NCBI GenBank assembly: GCA_022225965.2
Contig: JAKJXP020000057.1
Coordinates: 124,001 to 188,000 of the forward strand
Direction of reading: 5' to 3'
DNA: 64,000 nt
From: Diatrype stigma
Lineage: Eukaryota; Ascomycota; Sordariomycetes; Xylariales; Diatrypaceae
The notes beneath the pieces are model-generated. The model worked only from the letters and a program-made list of their open reading frames with translations. It made no database searches and was not told the DNA's origin. Shown one piece after another: positions 36,841 through 46,452 of the stretch; position 1 is the first letter of the stretch, and every line of letters starts with the position of its first letter. The translations under genes and the position numbers were made by a program.

Positions 36841-37691
36841 GTCAGTGTTCGGTTCTCCTTCCTACGTGTGCATGTATGTATTTGTGTGTGTATGTATGCA
36901 TGTATATATGTACACGCAGACGGTAAAGTAAGTATGTAGGTAGGCAGGTAAACACTTATTAGCCTCGGCTACCTAAGGTGTGATGCACGATCCAACCAAC
37001 CGTGACTGCTATCGTTGTTGTTGTCGTCTTCGTTGTTGTTGGCCCTAAAGATGTAAACTGGCCGGTTACTATGCCGCAAAAGGGGGGGAACCACTTGGGC
37101 CAATGCCTCCTCTAGTTAGTAAATATTCAGCAGTGAAGATCATGGGTGTGAGACCAACTGGCAACCACTCAGCCACTCAAACCGACTTGATTAAACTACC
37201 TACATAAGTATGTACCTAAGCTATATCTCGGGCATAATATATAAGTACCTATACCTAGGGCATATCTAGAGGATGAGAGCCAGGAAGAGCGTACTATGGT
37301 ATGTATGTTCCTCCCCCTTAGACGGTGCAGGTGCACGGCTACTACATACCTAGGTACCGACTTACGTAGATACTTGCACGAATGCAGTTAGGATCGTTGT
37401 CATAGGCGGGGACTCCCCGCAAACCCGCAACGCCATTGCCCCGGACCCCCGGACTCCTGTACTAACTATTAGCGGGTCTTTTGCCGAGTCGTTTCCGCTC
37501 CCCCGACCCAACGGCTACCCAGGTAGTCCGAGCTCGGTCCATCGTGATGTTCACTCACAGTCCTTTACCCAAGCAGCCAAGTTACATACATAATATGAGC
37601 TGGCCGTTTCTAGCTTCCGTACGAAGTATCAACCAACCAATCAAGCCATGATTGAGCAAGATGTCTCGCATTGCCACTAGGTATGAGCTAA
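36841..37691. other. Intergenic region upstream of the acyl-CoA synthetase
   Basis: Promoter side of the synthetase. It contains TGTATGTATG and GTAGGTA/CCTAGGTA words. No coding sequence is recognised. Confidence 0.5.
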
Positions 37692-39184
37692 TCATTTACC
37701 CTCGCCCACCTGCCGCCTCATCCTCAGAACTTCATGCTTGGTGATGAAAACACCGCCGGGGCTGTCGTCGCCATCCCCGTCGAAGGAGCCAGTGCCCATC
37801 AGTTGATCGAAGAGATCGCGCACCTTTGCGTTCACCCACTCCCCCTCGCCGTTCGTCCAGAAACATCGTCTTATACCTGCCGAGTGCATATACGCGACGC
37901 AACGATAGCAAGGGCGAGAGTCTCGCAGTTGACGGCGGTCGAACCCGGGATCAGCTACGTTGTCGCTTAGACTTTGTGCCGGGGAAGGTGACTTGCGGTC
38001 TTTGCACTTCAGCTCGTCGTGTAGGGAACCACTTGGGCTCGTAGTACGCTCCAGTGGTATAGAAGAGCAACATGTGTCTTCCTCCTTTGAGTTGGAATCG
38101 CACACAGTCAAAATTATCCTCTTCCCGTTTATTTTCGTCCGTTTCTTAGATTGGTGCTGTATATTTCCGAGGCGAGCGATATAGATATCGGCGCCAACCA
38201 GTTTGAGATTTTTCATGCGATCACTCAAATTGTGTACAGCAGGGGATGATTCTGGATGGGAACCGCCATGCGCATTCTTGTTTTGAACCTGAGGAATTGT
38301 TAGTTTACGATTACTTGTGTTTCAGCATCTACAATGTACATACCCTGGCGGTGCTACTGATCCCTCTGCGAGTGCTTTTCCCCTGTCGTGGAAGGGGACC
38401 GTCTCCCGCGCTACCATCAAAAAGCTTATCGTCTAGTATAGAAGTCTTGGGTCTCTCAGTTTGGTCGTCATTGCATTGAAACGTGTTATACTTCGCATCG
38501 TAGTAGTCGTGTTGATAGTAGCTCTCCTGTTGTTGCTGTTGTTGCTGTTCTTGTTGTTGTTTCCGCTGTTTCTGTTGTTTCTTCCCCTTCGTGCCGTGTT
38601 GATAGTTTAGGTTCTGAGACTGAGGGCCATGATACTGATGCGTGGCATCGATATGTGGCAGGTTCAAAACGCCACCCGGCACCGGGAGCCTCGCCGGAAC
38701 GTGGCTGGGGCTGAGGTCCGACGGCCTCGCCAGTGATGGTCTGCGCGTAGGCCGTGAGGATGTCTCGGCGCAACTGTCGTTTTTGTTTGGAACGACGCGA
38801 TGGCGCGAGCGCCGGTTTAAAGCGAGACAGGGTCGTCGCCGCCAGCGTACTGGACGTGGCCAGAGCCGAGTTGATGGCCATCATCTCCGAGTGCATGCTC
38901 AACACATAGTTGGGGCGGTGCGTCTCGTTGAAGATGGACTCGAAAGGTTTGAAGCCGCCGTCGTCCTTGCCCTTTGGCTTCAGCTTGTCCAGCTTGTCCA
39001 AGGCGAACGACTTGCTAGGCAGGATGCCGGTCTTCAGAGCCCCACCATCGAACCCCGAGCGGTAGTCATTGAATCCCTTGCCGATCACCTTGCCGCCCTT
39101 GACGACGATGCAGCCGTGGCGGTGGTGCAGAGGGGAGAGCTCAGCCTGCTCGAGGCACAAGTTGAGGTAAGTGTCAGTCTTCAT
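37692..39184 (-). CDS. Cytidine/deoxycytidylate deaminase-fold protein with long Gln-rich insertion
   Basis: Proposed exons: 39184-38636, 38571-38344 and 38288-37692, giving 457 aa. Zinc-site motifs of the CMP/dCMP deaminase fold are present but far apart: HSEMMAIN (His98, Glu100) and PCYRC (Cys386, Cys389). The N-terminus (YLNLCLEQAELSPLHHRHGC, then a GKVIGKGFNDY strand) and the C-terminal DIYIARLG, FWTNGEGEW and KVRDLFDQL fit the fold. About 280 residues, including a KQQ/EQQ-rich tract, separate the two halves. The second intron (38343-38289, GTATGT, ACTAAC, CAG) is clear. The first (38635-38572, GTATCA..ACAG, 64 bp) is my proposal, needed to move between frames, and could instead be a frameshift. 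All four zinc and proton-shuttle residues are present, so it may be active. The substrate (nucleotide, tRNA or other) is unknown. Confidence 0.75.
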
Positions 39185-39586
39185 TGTGATTTGATGGTGG
39201 GATTTGGGGTCGCTGGGTTGGATCTTGTGATATGTGACTTGTCAAAGATGCGATTGCTGTTTCAATTTTCCTGAACTGTGGATGCGGGGAGTGGTGCCGG
39301 TAATGTTGTGCGTTGTGGGTGCGTGTTGCGACGAAAGATGCAGAGGGTGAGATAGAGATTTCTGTGGTTTCTGTGGTTTCTGTGGTTTCTGTTTTGAAAG
39401 CGGAATGTAATAAGCTATCTTGGTGGTATCTTTGTAGTATCTCTGTATTTGGAGTTGGTAGAAGTTGTAGAAGTTGTAAAAGTCATGCCTTGCGTTATGT
39501 TCTGTTGCGACTTCCAACTGGAAAGGCATGTGCGACGACAATATGAAAGTAATTGTCACTATCAGCTGTATGTACATTCCGGATAC
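39185..39586. other. Promoter-side region of the deaminase gene with a 9-bp repeat
   Basis: Minus-strand upstream region of the deaminase. A TTTCTGTGG tandem repeat of nearly four copies occupies 39358-39392. No gene is seen. Confidence 0.55.
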
Positions 39587-39879
39587 TTAGCTACTTTTAG
39601 TGTGTATTAGTGTGTGGCTTAAGTAATGAGGCTGGTGTTTACCTAGGTAGTGGCTGACATACTTACCTCTAGAATATACATAACGAAGGTAATTACATCT
39701 TGACACTTTAACACTTTGATACTTTGACTCTGAAGCTGATGCTTTAGTCATAGTTGGGAACACGACGTATGAGAAATTGTATATTGGTTTATTTTGATTT
39801 ATTATATCAAGCCTTATAACCACTCCAAAATACCTATTCAATTTCGAGATCCATGCTGAGAGCGCAACTTTCTTAGTCA

Positions 39880-40317
39880 ATGACTTGACTTCGAACCTGT
39901 AACCATGAACGACCCAGTTCATGTAGCGGGTTTGGGTCATGGCTTTGTAGTCGCGGGCGTAGACCTGAAGCCACTTCAGATACTTGTCCCGCTGCTTGGC
40001 AGCAGCCGAGCCCTCTTTACTGATGATTTCCTGCTGCCGTTGCTGTGCCTTGGCGTACCGTTCAACCGCTAGGTTCCAGGCCTCCTGCTTCTGGATGTAG
40101 ACAGTGAGCCTCGACTTGCCTAATCTCTCATCATTGGATACCAGATAATCCATGGCATTGGTATATCGAGTACGACTCGCCTCATAGCGCGGCCCAAGCA
40201 GCCAAGGTCCTTATCCCTGTTGAGCGCAATCATGCCAGATACTGATGTCTCGACGGGCATCAACTTCTCGAGGGTTGCAAGATAACAACGGGATATGGTT
40301 TCCCCAGTGCAACGCAT
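39880..40317 (-). pseudogene. Degenerate coding fragment, C-terminal half of an unknown fungal protein
   Basis: The minus strand reads like coding sequence in two frames. The first, from 40317, contains ETISRCYLATLEKLMPVETS and VSGMIALNRDKD. Near 40190 the reading moves by one base into a frame with RYEASRTRYTNAMDYLVSND, a helical Gln/Ala/Lys-rich stretch (AWNLAVERYAKAQQRQQ) and TRYMNWVVHGYRFEV. The frame change without an intron-like sequence indicates a frameshift. Past about 39880 the frame stays open to 39587 but loses this character. A TTTACAG acceptor-like site lies just before 40317, so 40317 may be an internal exon start. I do not recognise the function. I infer it is the 3' half of the gene whose 5' half lies inverted at 41079-41670. 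Confidence 0.55.
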
Positions 40318-41078
40318 CTGTAAATACAGCTTCAGTTGAGCAAATAGCGATCGGTAGTTTTATTTGATATCATCTTCGTGACTGGAGCCATGTTGTCCAC
40401 GAGTCGGCTCTCACTCTCACTCTCACGGACAGTAAGCGGCTTGTATATCGTTTCATCTTAGTCCCAGGTAGACTCTGTTTCAACAATCCATGAGAACTCC
40501 ATGAGAACGATGGGCACCAAGCAAATGAGAAATCCATGTTTAGGGTTGAGTTAAGCCTATAAGGACGTTAGAGCGTGTGGATTTGCGGTGTTCGGATGCT
40601 CGGTCATTCGATCTTGAGGTGTAGTTCATATATTAATATGTCATGCGTTTTGGTGCCCGGGGTGATAGGACAGCTGCTAAGTAGGGGGGAGGAGGGACAG
40701 TATAACCATCGAGCTTGAGCCTATGGAAGCACTAATAGGGGGAGGAAACAACTCCAGAATAGGCCGTAGAAGCGCGCCCCCCCTTCAACCTAGTACACTA
40801 TCCACTGACAGAATATGGGCCCTATCGCCCTTCTCTAGGTAGGATCCCTCTATTTCAAATAAGCTTCCGAGGCTTTCTGCAGCATCGTGTAGGCTAACGG
40901 CAAACGCCATCCAAGATCCTCTCTTCCAAACCTCTTCACTTGATCATAATGGCCCAGGCCCAGTTGATGAAGCCATCCTTGGGAGAATCGACCTCAAAGG
41001 GCGAACGCAAGGCTTGACGGCACAACCAGCCTCTCTACAGACTGCGACACTGAAGACACGAAATGAACCTCGCCGGCC

Positions 41079-41670
41079 ATGTCCAACCAACCTTCGGCCA
41101 CGTATTTCACGTTCACTACTTTCAGTAAGCCTCCGGGGAAGCAGCGTGAAGTTCAAGTCTTCATCGCGAGCGGGTATGTCGATTTATCCTTCAACACGTA
41201 TGCCAACAGGGTGTGTCGGCGGTACGATTGTAGAAGGGGCGCAAATGCCAAACAAACAAGCCCGGCTTGCAAGGGCGACAAGCCAAGGCAGTACGGCGTA
41301 CATGGTACGAACGATATCTTCCTCGTATACCATCCGAAGTCGCGCAAGAGCCTATTCGATAAGAGTCACCACCATTGATGCCATGAACCCTCCTCGATCA
41401 TAACAATAGTACCACCGCTTCACATCCGCTGCTAGCGGAAGGGTTTCCCTCCTCGACGGCCTCTTGGTTGGATCCACTGCTGCTACTAGCAGTAGTGAGA
41501 CTATCAAGGCCATTGTGGTTCCCGATTTCATTCCCATCGTAGCTGGGATCCACACGATTCGGAGTGCTATTAGGGGCGTATTTACAGCAGCCGCCCAGGC
41601 TGCTTCGCAGTATCTGAAGGACTTTGCTATCCAGGGAGCTCCGTACACCACGCGGAGTCGAGTTCCTTGA
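41079..41670 (+). pseudogene. Degenerate coding fragment, N-terminal half of an unknown fungal protein
   Basis: The plus strand starts MSNQPSATYFTFTTF and continues REVQVFIASGYVDLSFNTYA. It then needs another frame for VGGTIVEG, returns to GANAKQTSPACKGDK and YGVHGTNDIFLVYHPKSRKS, reaches a stop at 41376-41378, and continues in a third frame with ASGRVSLLDGLLVGS, IKAIVVPDFIPIVAGIH, IRSAIRGVFTAAAQAAS and QYLKDFAI before a stop at 41668-41670. At least two frameshifts and one stop make it a pseudogene. Function is unrecognised. I infer it is the 5' half of the same gene as the fragment at 39880-40317. Confidence 0.55.
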
Positions 41671-44600
41671 CAGGACAACTGTGCAATGGGCTACATCAGG
41701 TAGTCAGCGAGGGCAGGCTGGTCCTGACGTGAAGCCAACACGTACATATCAATGTGGCCATTCTTGTAACGCCTCTCATCTGCCTTAACATCAACCATGT
41801 AGTCCCGTGTTAGAGGCCAGCAAACACTTATATTGAGGTTTAGAAGAGTTAACGTTCCTATAACCGTGGGTGAGATCATGTTTGTTCGCCTAGAGAGAAA
41901 GGGACGGAGAGGATGGAACGTGGACATATATTGCTGGTTCGGAAGAACGGCCAAATTCACATATATAGGTGATTGTGGCTCAGCCCGCCCACTCAGCTGT
42001 CCGTGGACGACGGCGGCGGCGGCGGTGGCGGCATCGGTAACTATAGCGTCATGTAGCCCGCCACGGACCAGCCAACGATTCTGGAAGTACGGGTGAAGCC
42101 TCGTCCCCGAGAGGTTGTAATATGTAGACGCAATACATGGACGTGTGTTTGTTGCGCAAGCTAGTTGACTGTCCCAACAGTAACAGCGACCTCAGAATAC
42201 CCATAACTCTCTGTACATGCTTATTAGTCAGGCCCCCTCGCCATCCTCTCCTACGCCTAAGTGTTCTACTGCAACGACTTCGACATGGTTCTGAATATCT
42301 AGTGTCAGTTTGGAACCAAACAAGTACCGAACATACGCAGCTAGCAATGCCGACTAGGTGGTCACTGTCCACCCCCCTTACTTTTCACTTCCGCCCCTTT
42401 TCCTCTCTGAACCGGCAGAGTTCCAAGGCGAGTCCACAGAGTAACAACTTACCAGATACGGCAAGGACTTATGCTCTGACGACGTGGTCACCCTGTTTCC
42501 GAGCGGCGGCAATGTTGCGGAGAAAACTGTGCTATCCCTTGCCTGGAAGACACGGGATCGCTTTTAACTACTGAGACATGAGATAACTTAGACATGGTGA
42601 GCATATGAATGACATCAGACGGAGCGATGGTTCGTAATCCAATGTGAATAAGTTAACATCCTGTTTCTTTTTCTTCTGTATGTTGGTTTGTCTGTCAGCA
42701 GCTATCAACTTGTCATCTCAGCCTACACCTGCATCATCTAATCTCAGCATTTGTTATGAGCTTGGACACGGCACTCGGGTGACTATGACGGTAGAATACA
42801 CATGCCTTGATACATATGATACGCCCGTAAATTAGACAGCTAAAACGCACAAGAACGGGACTAGTATGTAGCGAAAGGGAAGACCACCGCGATGTAATAA
42901 ACCCGTGAACATATGCTCATGCTCCCCGAATGTCCCGCGTAATATTTAGCAATACGTCTCACCCACGGTTCGAGATCATAAGGCAACTCCGGCTAAAGTA
43001 ACTGCCATCCAAGCCCGGAAGTGCGATCCGACAAATCATTTCATCTGTCTATTACCTACTACATCCTGCAACATGGAGAGACGGTTTTACCACCACCAAT
43101 CAACCCACCGCCGATAGGGCCGGACGAGATGGCCAACTCGTAGCAGCACATCTGCCCTGCAGGGCTACCTAGGTACCGTATGATTATCCCCGAGGAAGAT
43201 GTTCCCGAGTGTGCGTATGTATGGAAAAGGAAACCGTTTCTTTCCCAGGAAGCATACCTACTACATAACTGGCCTGCTCTTGGCTCCTACTTACCTGGGT
43301 CTGGTAGGGGGTTTGTTACCGTTACCGCACCACAGCAGCATGTCTACCACGCACCGTAACGTACCAGCATTGGAAGAACAAGAAGAAGAAGGAGAAAAAG
43401 AAAAGGAGAGATGGGACGGATACACACTACTGTGTGTTACCTGCGCACATGCATATGCCGTGTACCTGCAGTAGCGCCGCCGCCGCCGCCACCACCACCT
43501 TCGAGGCTCGGTGATAAGTACGTACGTCCGTACGTACTTAGTGATTCACCTACCCACATACGCCCATCTAATCTGCATGCATGTAATCGGTGAACCCTTA
43601 CACCAGCAGGCAAGGAAGAAAGAAGCGGCTGTCCATCCACTCACGGCCCGTTGCCTTGGCGCCGAACGGGTGAGGGGACGGGGGATGAGATGTCGAGTTT
43701 TCATCGGGAAACATGGTTAGTCTGTCGGTCAGTCAGGCAAGTTCGTTTCTGTGTGTTGAAAATACACATGTATACATACATCGAGAATTCAAAAGCCCCG
43801 TATCAAACTTCAACTGCGGCGGTCTTGTATTTGTATGCATGTCCGGTGGAGTGAGTCTTAGACATACATGCTTTGCTGCTTGACTGAAATAAATAAATAA
43901 GAGCCCGACGGCCGACAATGTCAGGGGGGTAGGGGAACGTCATTTGCTAGGTACCTGTACCTTATACGCAAAGCAAGGGACTCAGGAAATGGAAGAGAAG
44001 AGCGAAGCCAGCTCGGGTGGGCGGGAGAAGCCTTGTCTTGTTTCGGAGGTTTTGCCTTCGATGTCTGTCTCTCTCTGCCTTGCCTGTCTTCATGGATATG
44101 GATGGATGGATGGATGGACGGGGGTGGATCGTGGATTCGTGGCTGCCATACTCCTTACTTTGTCTCGGCACTAATAAGCATCTCGATTTCGACTACACAC
44201 ACACGGAGTAGGGCACAAGTATGCTACTGTCTTTTGGGTTGGTTGGACTTCGACTATTCAGATGCATACATGTAGATAAGCTTGAAAGTCAGATGCTGCA
44301 ATAGTTAATAATCAGTCGACTAAAAGCCGAAGCATACCTAAAACATGGTAATAATGCTCGATAGGAGGCTACAACGATGCAGCTGATGAACAATAAGCAA
44401 AATGCAATGTATGGCAAGACACAGACAGGAAGGCGCAGCTTTGATAGATAGAAATAGGCTTCAAGACACACGAATCAGCCCATTGCGGCGCATATGTCGT
44501 AATAGCCGAAGTTGTGTGACTGATGCCGGACCACGATACGAGCACGAGATCCTGCCACCAAAACTCTGTAGCTGTACAATGGTAAGACGGCCATTTCTCG

Positions 44601-45576
44601 GGAGCAGGAAAGGGGCATTATACTATAGATAGCTATGGTATTTGCTAACACTGGACCGACGTATGGTGACCGAGCCTATGATAAGGTCATACATATCACA
44701 CCGAACCTTGCGAAAAGGGGGGTTGAGTGGACGTAGGGACGCGTATCACGTAACATGGCGAAGACATCTAGGTGAAAAAGGAGCCGGACCAAAACTTGGT
44801 CGTCGCGGCAATGCTTGCTCTGCCTTGATAGATCTATGGTACATGAGGCTCGCAAGCACTGAAGCGCAGATTGTCCAGAAGACCAATAAAACATCCGGCA
44901 AACAAGGGTCTGCGGGCTCCGCCGCAGTAGGTACAAGGTTTGACGCCCGATGCGGAGACAGGTCTTTAGTTCTTGCTTTTTGTACATGGCGCAGGCGGGC
45001 GGTCGACGGAGCACGAGAAACGAAAGGATCTTGGTTGTATAAGTGGTTGAATGGTTTTTGGTTTGTTTTGATTGTTTGTCAAAGGTGTTCTCTCAAATCC
45101 AGCCCTGATCCAAGCACCTTCACGGTGTGATTTTTTTCCCAATTGCATTCCTTGCAACCAAGAGGAGGAAGACCGCACACATCGATAATCCACATTGGCG
45201 TGTTGTTGTGGTTGTGGGGTTACGGAGTATCCCTTTTCTTGCTTGACCCAAATATTACACAAGACTTTCTCCGAATTAATAATACCCTGCAAAGCGTGGC
45301 CGTCGTTTCCAAACAAAGTGATCAAAAAGGAGTCCATAGTGCTATGCAGAATGCCGTTAAATTACCTCCGTAAAATCTATTCCACGCACACACGAAGCCT
45401 AACCCGCGCCGCGGCCAGCCAGCACATCCCGTAAATACAACTCCAAGCCTAGGCTTTCTCGTCATGAATATTCAAAAAGGCGTTTCTCTCGATCCCCAGG
45501 GGTATTAAGATGGTATTAAACAAATGAGAATCGTAGGTCATAGACGTGAATAGCGGAAGGAACCCGGATGGCTGAT
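41671..45576. other. Intergenic stretch, no gene recognised
   Basis: About 3.9 kb. Short open frames in several phases show no family features. Simple sequence: CGGCGG triplets near 42010-42030, CCGCCG triplets near 43475-43500, GTACGTCCGTACGTAC palindrome-like words near 43520-43540, and GGATGGAT near 44098-44118. Confidence 0.45.
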
Positions 45577-46218
45577 TTACAGGAAGGCGATGGCGGCCAT
45601 GACACCGGCCAGACCGGCGCCAGAGAGGGCAGCGGCCTTGCCAGCACCAGCGGTGGGGATGGCAGTGGGGTACTCGGAGGGGCTGCCGGGGGTGGAGGTG
45701 ACACCGCCAGTAGGGGCAACCGTGCTGGGGGTAGCGACGGTCGAGTTGGGGTACGAGGTACCGCTGGGGATGACGGTAGGGTAGACAGGAGTCTCCGTGG
45801 GGTACTCAGAGGTAGCGGGAGGAGCACTGCTGGTTCTGGTTAGCACAAGACAGCTCTCGATATAATGTCTCCCCTCTCTTACCACGTGGAGCAGATCACT
45901 GACGAAGTGGTGTAGACCGGCTTGCTGACAGTGCAGGGGCAGTCAGTGATGGTCAGGGTGGTGGCCTAGTGTGAAGCATGTTAGCTGGCTGGTCTGTTCT
46001 GGTCTGGTCTAGTCCCTCTCTCGCGCAATCCCGCTTCCCCAGGAAAAACTAACCTCGGAGACGGTGTAGGTGCTGGCGCCGTAGGTGATGGTGGTGGGGC
46101 CGGGGCAGTAGGTCTCGTAGGAGGTAACGATCTCCGTGGTGTAGGTGACGTTACCGCCGACGGGGTAGCTGGCCGAGACGCCGGCAGCGAGGGCAAGAGC
46201 AGCAGTGAAGGTCTTCAT
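45577..46218 (-). CDS. Small GPI-anchored cell-wall protein (CCG-6-like)
   Basis: Exons 46218-46054, 45965-45883 and 45829-45577, giving 166 aa. Introns are GTTAGT..CTAG (88 bp) and GTAAGA..CCAG (53 bp, with GCTAAC branch site). The acceptor choice for intron 2 (CCAG before CAGTGC) avoids a stop and gives ICSTCSAPP. A signal peptide (MKTFTAALALAAGVSA) is followed by GNVTYTTEIVTSYETYCPGP, a TITDCPCTV motif, and a Ser/Thr/Pro-rich stretch suited to O-glycosylation. The C-terminal hydrophobic tail (GLAGVMAAIAFL) after small residues is a GPI-attachment signal. Architecture and motifs resemble Neurospora CCG-6 and related highly expressed wall proteins; this name is from family memory. It has a good TATA box and pyrimidine-rich leader, so strong expression is likely. 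Confidence 0.82.
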
Positions 46219-46391
46219 TTTGGCTGAGGTATTAGGGATACTCGGAAGAGTGTCGAGGATTATTAAGTATTTGGTATATGGTTATATTAACGAATGAATG
46301 TGACTGAAAAGTCAGGGTTTGTTTGTAGGGATTGTGTGTGGGTGAGGAAGGAAAGAGAAGAGGAAAAGGATTGTCCATCTTGGACGGATCG

Positions 46392-46400
46392 CCTTATATA
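46392..46400 (-). promoter_or_regulatory. TATA box of the GPI-anchored wall protein gene
   Basis: TATATAAGG on the minus strand, about 175 bp upstream of the ATG. It is followed downstream by a CT-rich leader (46321-46380) of the kind seen in strongly transcribed mould genes. Confidence 0.6.
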
Positions 46401-46437
46401 CAGAATAGACGGCGTGGCATGGGCATGGGTGGGCATT

Positions 46438-46452
46438 GGGGGGGGGGGGGGG
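46438..46452. repeat. Homopolymer G tract (15 G)
   Basis: Fifteen consecutive G, about 40 bp upstream of the TATA box of the wall-protein gene. On the gene's strand it is a C tract. Confidence 0.9.

Noticed and set aside
44642..45337. Overlapping open frames on both strands of 76-162 codons
   Set aside because: Neither strand shows conserved motifs, good start context or intron signals. Length alone is not convincing.
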